From: Paraglomus occultum
Lineage: Eukaryota; Glomeromycota; Glomeromycetes; Paraglomerales; Paraglomeraceae
DNA: 12,061 nucleotides
NCBI GenBank assembly: GCA_910592205.1
Contig: CAJVPJ010001131.1
Coordinates: 1-12,061 of the forward strand
Reading direction: 5' to 3'
Below the pieces are notes generated by a model that was not told where the DNA came from, searched no databases, and saw nothing but the letters and a program-made list of their open reading frames with translations. Made by a program: the position numbers and the translations under genes. Every line of letters starts with the position of its first letter. Position 1 is the first letter of the stretch. Below are positions 7,634 to 12,061 of this stretch, one piece after another.

Positions 7634-9846
7634 ATGAGTAATCCAAACAGAGCTTCACGCCATGCATCTGGTATACTCCCTTCAAAACAATTCTTTGCTC
7701 CTCGAAAGCCAATACCTTCATACCCAGCTTCTGCAAGACGAAAATCCACACTCTCAGCCACGTCTCCTGGCTCGCCAACGTCAAATGCCTTTTTATCACC
7801 ATCGTCGTCAATACGAACACCTATAACATCACTGATCTCGGAAGAGGGTACTTCGACTTATTTGCAACGAAATTCTATTCCGCTTGACCCGTTGTCGTCA
7901 CCCACTCATGAGACGATCGATACAACAGACGAGAACACGATCTATGTCGTTCGACAGAGTGCATATCATGCTCGTCGGTCAAGACAGGCGAGCTTGTCGG
8001 CTGCTGGAGTGCTGGATCCGACTTCTCCTTCTTCCGTGTTGGAACCTACCTCTTCCGTCCGCGCTAGATCGTCTGACCCTATGGGTGGTGTTAATAACAA
8101 GCGACTGTCATCCAAGCATAGTTCATTTCTCGCTGTACCATATTCATCTGTAAAAGCAAAACCTAATGTTCAATTAACATCGCATACGGGTGGAACTCCC
8201 TCGTCTGAAGGAGGGCGGAGAAGAGTGTACCAATTATGGCCTGGGAGGAATAGGTTTTTCTTGGGTGGGAGGATTATGACTAGTAGAGATTTTCCTGCAT
8301 TTGCAGTTGCACTTTCAGCTCTGATTATACCGTCATCATTGTTCCTAGCTTTCACGTAAGTTGGACGTATGGGAAAGGAATGTTATGCGATCTATATGTA
8401 ACAAGAGGTTGTGTATATGTTGAATCATCACTAAAGATCGGTTTCTTCTTTTTCTTCAATTTTAGGTGTCCATTTTTGTACAGTCATTTATCACCTGCAG
8501 TTGTATTTGTCTTTGCATATTTATTCCTTTTGGCATTAACAAGCATGTTGAAGACATCGTGGTCCGACCCTGGCGTAAGTGTCACGATAACAAAGCAAGG
8601 GGGTTCTCAAGCGAGCGAGCTGGGTTGAAACTCTTTGATTGGGCGAATGCCTGTTTTGTTTATTTTGCGCTAACTTGCGCTTCTACTTATTTAGATTATT
8701 CCCAGAAATCTTGATCCCACTCCACCGATTGAGGAATCTGAAGTTCTTGATAACATTGGACAGAACGACACTCCGTTTCCGTATTACCAATCGCGTACCT
8801 ACGTACTACCAAAAGACGTTAAGGTTAATGGGCAAACAATGATATTAAAATACTGTAACACGTGCAAAATTTACAGACCACCGCGATGTAGTCACTGCCG
8901 GCAATGCCAGAACTGTGTTGGTGCGTATCAAGCGTGTGGAATATCTATGCATGTTTTTTGTATTATATATAGTACTAACTTGTGATTTTTGTAGAGAATG
9001 AGGATCACCATTGTATCTGGCTTAACAACTGCATTGGAAGGCGGAACTATGCAACGTTTTTCACATTCATATTAACGGCAACTGTAATATGCTTTTACGT
9101 GCTTGGTTTCAGTCTGGTCCATTTGTTTTTGTTGATGCGTGAACGGCATGAGAACTTTTTACAGGCTATAATGGATGCACCCATAAGATATCCTTTTTCT
9201 TGCAAAGCAATAGTGATTTGTTTATGAATAGCGTACCGAAGAATGTTATCCTTGACTGTTGATATATACTTTCGTTTTATCTATATTATCGTTCTTTCTT
9301 ATGTGGTCAGTGGGTGGATTAACTGCATACCACATGTATTTAATAAGCAAAAATCTTACTACTCATGAACAGGTGAGTTGTGAGTTGACACGTGTGAAAT
9401 GTGAAAACTGAAATAGCTGATAAGGAGCGTCATTATTATTCACCCTGCTCACTAATATAATTCTCTTTTAGTTACGCGCTCCAATCGCTCGTCGTAATGG
9501 AGCCCGTCATCCATTTGACCGCCACAATCTCTTTAAAAACTGTTTCTGGGTCCTTTGTAGGCCATCAATAACCAGGTCAGTACATTACGAGGCAATTACA
9601 GTAATGCAATTATTCATCACTTGTTTTGGCTAAATAAACCTTTATGTATTTAGCACCATTCATCGTCGCGCTTTTGTTGATGCAACGCTTCCATCCACGA
9701 CAGCACCTACGCCTACGCCTTCGTTTCCAAATCTATTTTCAACAGCCGCCGTATCACCGTTAAATACACGACAATCACAGACGCAGATACACGAAACCGT
9801 TGGATCAAGAGATCATCAAGCTACAATGGATGCTAATATTGCATGA
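7634..9846 (+). CDS. ERF2: DHHC palmitoyltransferase, Erf2 type, 7 exons, 549 aa
   Basis: Membrane S-acyltransferase that attaches palmitate to cysteines of target proteins; in yeasts Erf2 with Erf4 modifies Ras at the ER. Exons: 7634-8355, 8466-8574, 8695-8920, 8995-9187, 9270-9372, 9472-9575, 9654-9846 (1650 nt). The first 200 residues are Ser/Pro-rich and poorly conserved in style. YQLWPGRNRFFLGGR precedes TM1 (about 220-240), TM2 runs about 249-268, then SDPG. The Cys-rich domain starts at C331 and C334 and continues through C342, H344, C345, C348 and C351 to the catalytic DHHC at 356-359 and NNCIGRRNY. TM3 is about 374-400, TM4 about 418-442, followed by the TTxE motif at 447-450. The ATG has an in-frame TAA nine bases upstream. 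Introns are GT-AG except intron 4, an AT-AC intron of the U12 type. The DHHC family is certain; assignment to Erf2 rather than another DHHC subfamily rests on the YQLxPGxNRFxxGGR and DHHCxWLNNCIG segments. Confidence 0.93.
9188..9269 (+). other. U12-type AT-AC intron in the DHHC gene (intron 4)
   Basis: The intron begins ATATCCTTTTTCTT, identical over 14 bases to the start of the DCP2 AT-AC intron, and ends ATATATAC. A branch-site motif ATCCTTGAC (9248-9256) matches the U12 branch consensus closely, with the presumed A at 9255, 14 bases before the end. Splicing is in phase 2 (AG + T, Ser417) and joins DAPI to SFVLSILSFFLMW, which restores TM4. Unspliced, the frame stops at 9225-9227. At 82 bases it is short, like the neighbouring U2-type introns. 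Confidence 0.95.
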
Positions 9847-10548
9847 TTTATAATGAGAATAATAACGTGTTACATTAAACTTTTAACCTGTAATTAATCG
9901 GCTTGGGTATAGTTGAGTATAATTGGTATGGAGCGTCTTTTAGACGGGACGTTAAAACCATGCCGCAAAGTACAAATTAGATAATATTGTATTAGAGACG
10001 TATATTAGAGGTTGACTCATTTTAATAAACCCAAAAAAAGTTCTCGAATTTGTGTAATTCTATCAACATGACGGGACCCACATAACTATCAAAGTGCTGG
10101 ATCACAGGAAAATATTGATGAAAGCTTTTCAATCAAGCGGTGTGTGCGTTCCCGCAATAAAATAGTGCCAGAAGTGTATGGCGAACGTAAGCAACAGTCT
10201 TAAAAAGTGGTGACAATCATGGTCTAATCTCGATAGAAACTGTAATCCTTCCACGCAAATTAAATAATAATGACTCGAACTAGTGTAATCCGCAGATACA
10301 TCGATAAAGCCTGTGTTACCGTGCTCGGGTATTACACACGTAATTAAAACGTGTGACTATCTTTAAATTGTCAGGCCAGTGTTGTGGGCCAACGAACTGT
10401 AATAATAAATTGAATCAATCCAAAGAGTGCTGCACACCAACGTAAATCTATAGGTAAACCAAAATGAGATATACAATAATAGAAACATCGTAATTAACCA
10501 TCGAATAAACTCCAAAGATAATAATACTACACTATCTACTTTTTGTCT
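9847..10548. other. intergenic stretch after the DHHC gene
   Basis: No coding region can be supported in about 700 bases. It should contain the 3' UTR and poly(A) site of the DHHC gene. AT-rich with scattered AATAA-type motifs; no repeats of note were seen. Confidence 0.5.
10023..10028 (+). terminator. candidate poly(A) signal AATAAA
   Basis: AATAAA lies 177 bases after the DHHC stop codon. Several weaker variants (for example ATTAAA near 9874) are closer to the stop, so the true signal is uncertain. Confidence 0.25.
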
Positions 10549-10828
10549 TCATGACCTCTTAATTCTGTTTCTGGAACTTGGGTCGCTGAGGTCTCCAATA
10601 AGTAAGAGCGTACTAGAATATTTACTCTCCTTCTCGAAACGTGATAATGGTTTTACATCATTATGGTAGATAGTCCTCCATAGGTTGTTGACAGAAGTGT
10701 TGTACCCCTCTTCTGTAATAAAAAGTCTCAAGTGATTCTGCTTATCAGGATCAGCATCACAACACCGCTCAGCAAGTCTCTTGTATTCCTCTGGCGCGGA
10801 ATCCTACCTGGCACGCTTGGCATGATTT
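10549..10828 (-). pseudogene. frameshifted C-terminal remnant of a kinase-like gene
   Basis: On the minus strand, an acceptor-like TTCAG (complement of 10829-10833) is followed by IMPSVPGRIP in one frame. At about 10793-10800 the reading jumps to another frame, which reads APEEYKRLAERCCDADPDK and runs to a TGA at 10549-10551. The combination resembles the end of a protein kinase C-lobe (pattern PxxxP then Y..L...C.D.DP..RP); the usual Arg-Pro after DPDK is replaced by Gln-Asn. The tail (PLSRFEKESKYSSTLLL, then IGDLSDPSSRN) resembles tails of Glomeromycotina kinase-like proteins as I remember them. A GT-AG intron at 10829-10926 would be phase-compatible with an exon ending HFR (from 10927 upward), but I see no N-terminal kinase motifs beyond it. 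A sequencing error at the frameshift cannot be excluded. Confidence 0.5.
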
Positions 10829-10926
10829 CTGAATTACAAATAAAAATAAATGGATAGATAAATAAAGTCGGATTAAAATACCGCGCGTAATTAATAATAA
10901 TAACAACAACATCAAAGATTGCTTAC

Positions 10927-11599
10927 CTCGGAAGTGGACAATTCTGGCATCTGAATCAAAATGCTTGAAACGTTTGAGAATAATGTACAGTATATGCATG
11001 AAATATATATTGAAATCATCTGCTAGCAAATCGGGGAGAGCTTGGTAGATAAATATCAATATGGACATTTACGTCAGATTGTTTAAGTAGCAGGACATGA
11101 CCATGATATTTATATATGTGCATGAGATTTCCTTTTTCTTTCGAATAATACTTATATGCGTTCCTTTCGATAATAATTTTCCTATAACTTACCAGTATGT
11201 TTCCCGCAAATCGGTCTGCGAGCAACTTGCAGAAAATTGTGATACGAGAAAAAGACAGAGATATCACATGTACCAATGTTTCATCATCATTGGCTATCTC
11301 CAATTCCTCTGTTGTTCACTTGTTCAGAAAACACTAATCCCATTCATGCGCTTCACTGATAACAGCTACCACTTTTCTTGTCCTGCCCACTAGTTTGTCT
11401 AACAGTACAGTTCAACAGAACTATTTTAAAATAAAGTCACGCCCCATGTTGTTATATTTCTTGTGGCGGTACTGCAAGTAAAAAGTATTAGACTATACAT
11501 TGCAAGGTGAACGGATAAATAAAATGTGTAATGTAACACAACTGTTGAGAACTAACATTGTGTTCATTCGAAAAGAATTTTCTAATTCAAACTGTTACC
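10927..11599. other. interval between the kinase-like remnant and the partial kinase-like gene
   Basis: A minus-strand exon for the remnant may start at 10927 and run upward a short way, but nothing in it is diagnostic. Overlapping ORFs on both strands near 11016-11393 show no domain or signal I recognise. The last 150 bases probably hold the promoter of the plus-strand gene at 11600. Confidence 0.4.
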
Positions 11600-12061
11600 A
11601 TGTCGTTAGCATCAGAGACTCTTAATAATCCAGCCATTGCCAACTTGGTTGAATCCTCCTTGGAAAGCGAAAATGAATACTTAAGACTGAAATGGATTTC
11701 TTACGAGGAAATCACCAACGTAAAGCCAACTCAAATTGACAACGTCTACTACGCCATTCACAAACGTAATGGTGATGAGACGACGATAACGCTAGTATTA
11801 CTTGGAAAAGACGAAGATTGCACGCCAACATTTGTGAGTGAGTTTGCTAGGATACATTCACTTCCAACACACAAGAACGATAATGACAATAACTTTAGAC
11901 GATACTCCAAATGGCTTGAGTGGCGCAACGAGCTCATTATTGGATTTACCAAGTCTAATGACGATAACTATTACATGGTTGCTAGTAAACGCTTTTACCA
12001 TTATTATTCTCGATATGGCTTCTGCTCCACATGTGGAATACTCCGATGTAGTCCCGTGTGG
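11600..12061 (+). CDS. kinase-like protein, N-terminal 154 codons, cut by window edge
   Basis: An uninterrupted ORF starts at ATG 11600 (A at position -3, in-frame TGA upstream, no earlier ATG) and is still open at the right edge. Residues 32-70 (WISYEEI, then VYYAIHKRNGD, TITLVLLGK) follow the layout of a kinase N-lobe as seen in expanded Glomeromycotina kinase-like families (W-I-x-Y-x-x-I, then VYYAI). The glycine loop is absent and the position of the VAIK lysine holds Val, so this segment is unlikely to bind ATP normally. Further on, YGFCSTCGILRC (139-150) gives C142, C145 and C150, the start of a possible zinc-binding cysteine motif that in such proteins precedes a second, real kinase domain. 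That domain would lie outside the window. No intron is seen in the visible part. Family assignment is by memory of sequence style. Confidence 0.6.
   Translation, partial: MSLASETLNNPAIANLVESSLESENEYLRLKWISYEEITNVKPTQIDNVYYAIHKRNGDETTITLVLLGKDEDCTPTFVSEFARIHSLPTHKNDNDNNFRRYSKWLEWRNELIIGFTKSNDDNYYMVASKRFYHYYSRYGFCSTCGILRCSPVW

Noticed and set aside
7509-7820. 103-codon minus-strand ORF rich in Arg, Glu and Gly
   Set aside because: It is the reverse reading of the CT-rich leader and of exon 1 of the DHHC gene; low-complexity artefact.
11016-11303. 95-codon minus-strand ORF upstream of the kinase-like remnant
   Set aside because: No kinase motif or other recognisable feature, and it overlaps a plus-strand ORF of similar length, as expected for open AT-rich DNA.

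Overview
The window looks like nuclear DNA of an early-diverging fungus, most plausibly an arbuscular mycorrhizal fungus (Glomeromycotina, Rhizophagus-like). The reasons are: an AT-rich background with short multi-intron genes; a DCP2 and an ERF2-type DHHC gene whose proteins are fungal in style; fragments at the right end that resemble the expanded kinase-like proteins of Glomeromycotina; and spliceosomal introns of the minor (U12) type, which most Dikarya have lost. The lineage call is an inference from these traits, not from a search.

Layout. 1-1744: a possible tiny secreted-peptide gene on the minus strand (60-188), an array of ATCCTGTAG-type repeats with an inverted copy (590-805), then AT-rich sequence. 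1745-4314 (+): an eight-exon DCP2 gene (535 aa), the catalytic subunit of the mRNA decapping enzyme, with a possible intron in its 3' UTR. 4388-7553: about 3.2 kb with no gene I can support, only small hairpins and low-complexity runs. 7634-9846 (+): a seven-exon DHHC palmitoyltransferase gene of the Erf2 type (549 aa), preceded by a striking CT-rich leader. 9847-10548: gene-free. 10549-10828 (-): a frameshifted C-terminal remnant of a kinase-like gene. 11600-12061 (+): the 5' end of another kinase-like gene, cut by the window edge, with a degenerate N-lobe and a cysteine motif.

The main discovery is that two neighbouring genes each contain an AT-AC intron of the U12 type: 2150-2424 in DCP2 and 9188-9269 in the DHHC gene. 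Both start with the same 14 bases (ATATCCTTTTTCTT), both have a CCTT(T)GAC branch-site motif 11-14 bases before the end, and both end in AC. Removing them restores the conserved protein in frame, whereas GT-AG alternatives break the frame or drop conserved residues. This predicts a working minor spliceosome in this fungus and means that GT-AG-only gene finders will misannotate both genes.

The two well-supported genes are unrelated housekeeping functions (mRNA turnover in the cytoplasm; protein S-acylation at membranes) and are not an operon. No bacterial-type system, virus, CRISPR array, tRNA or rRNA was seen.
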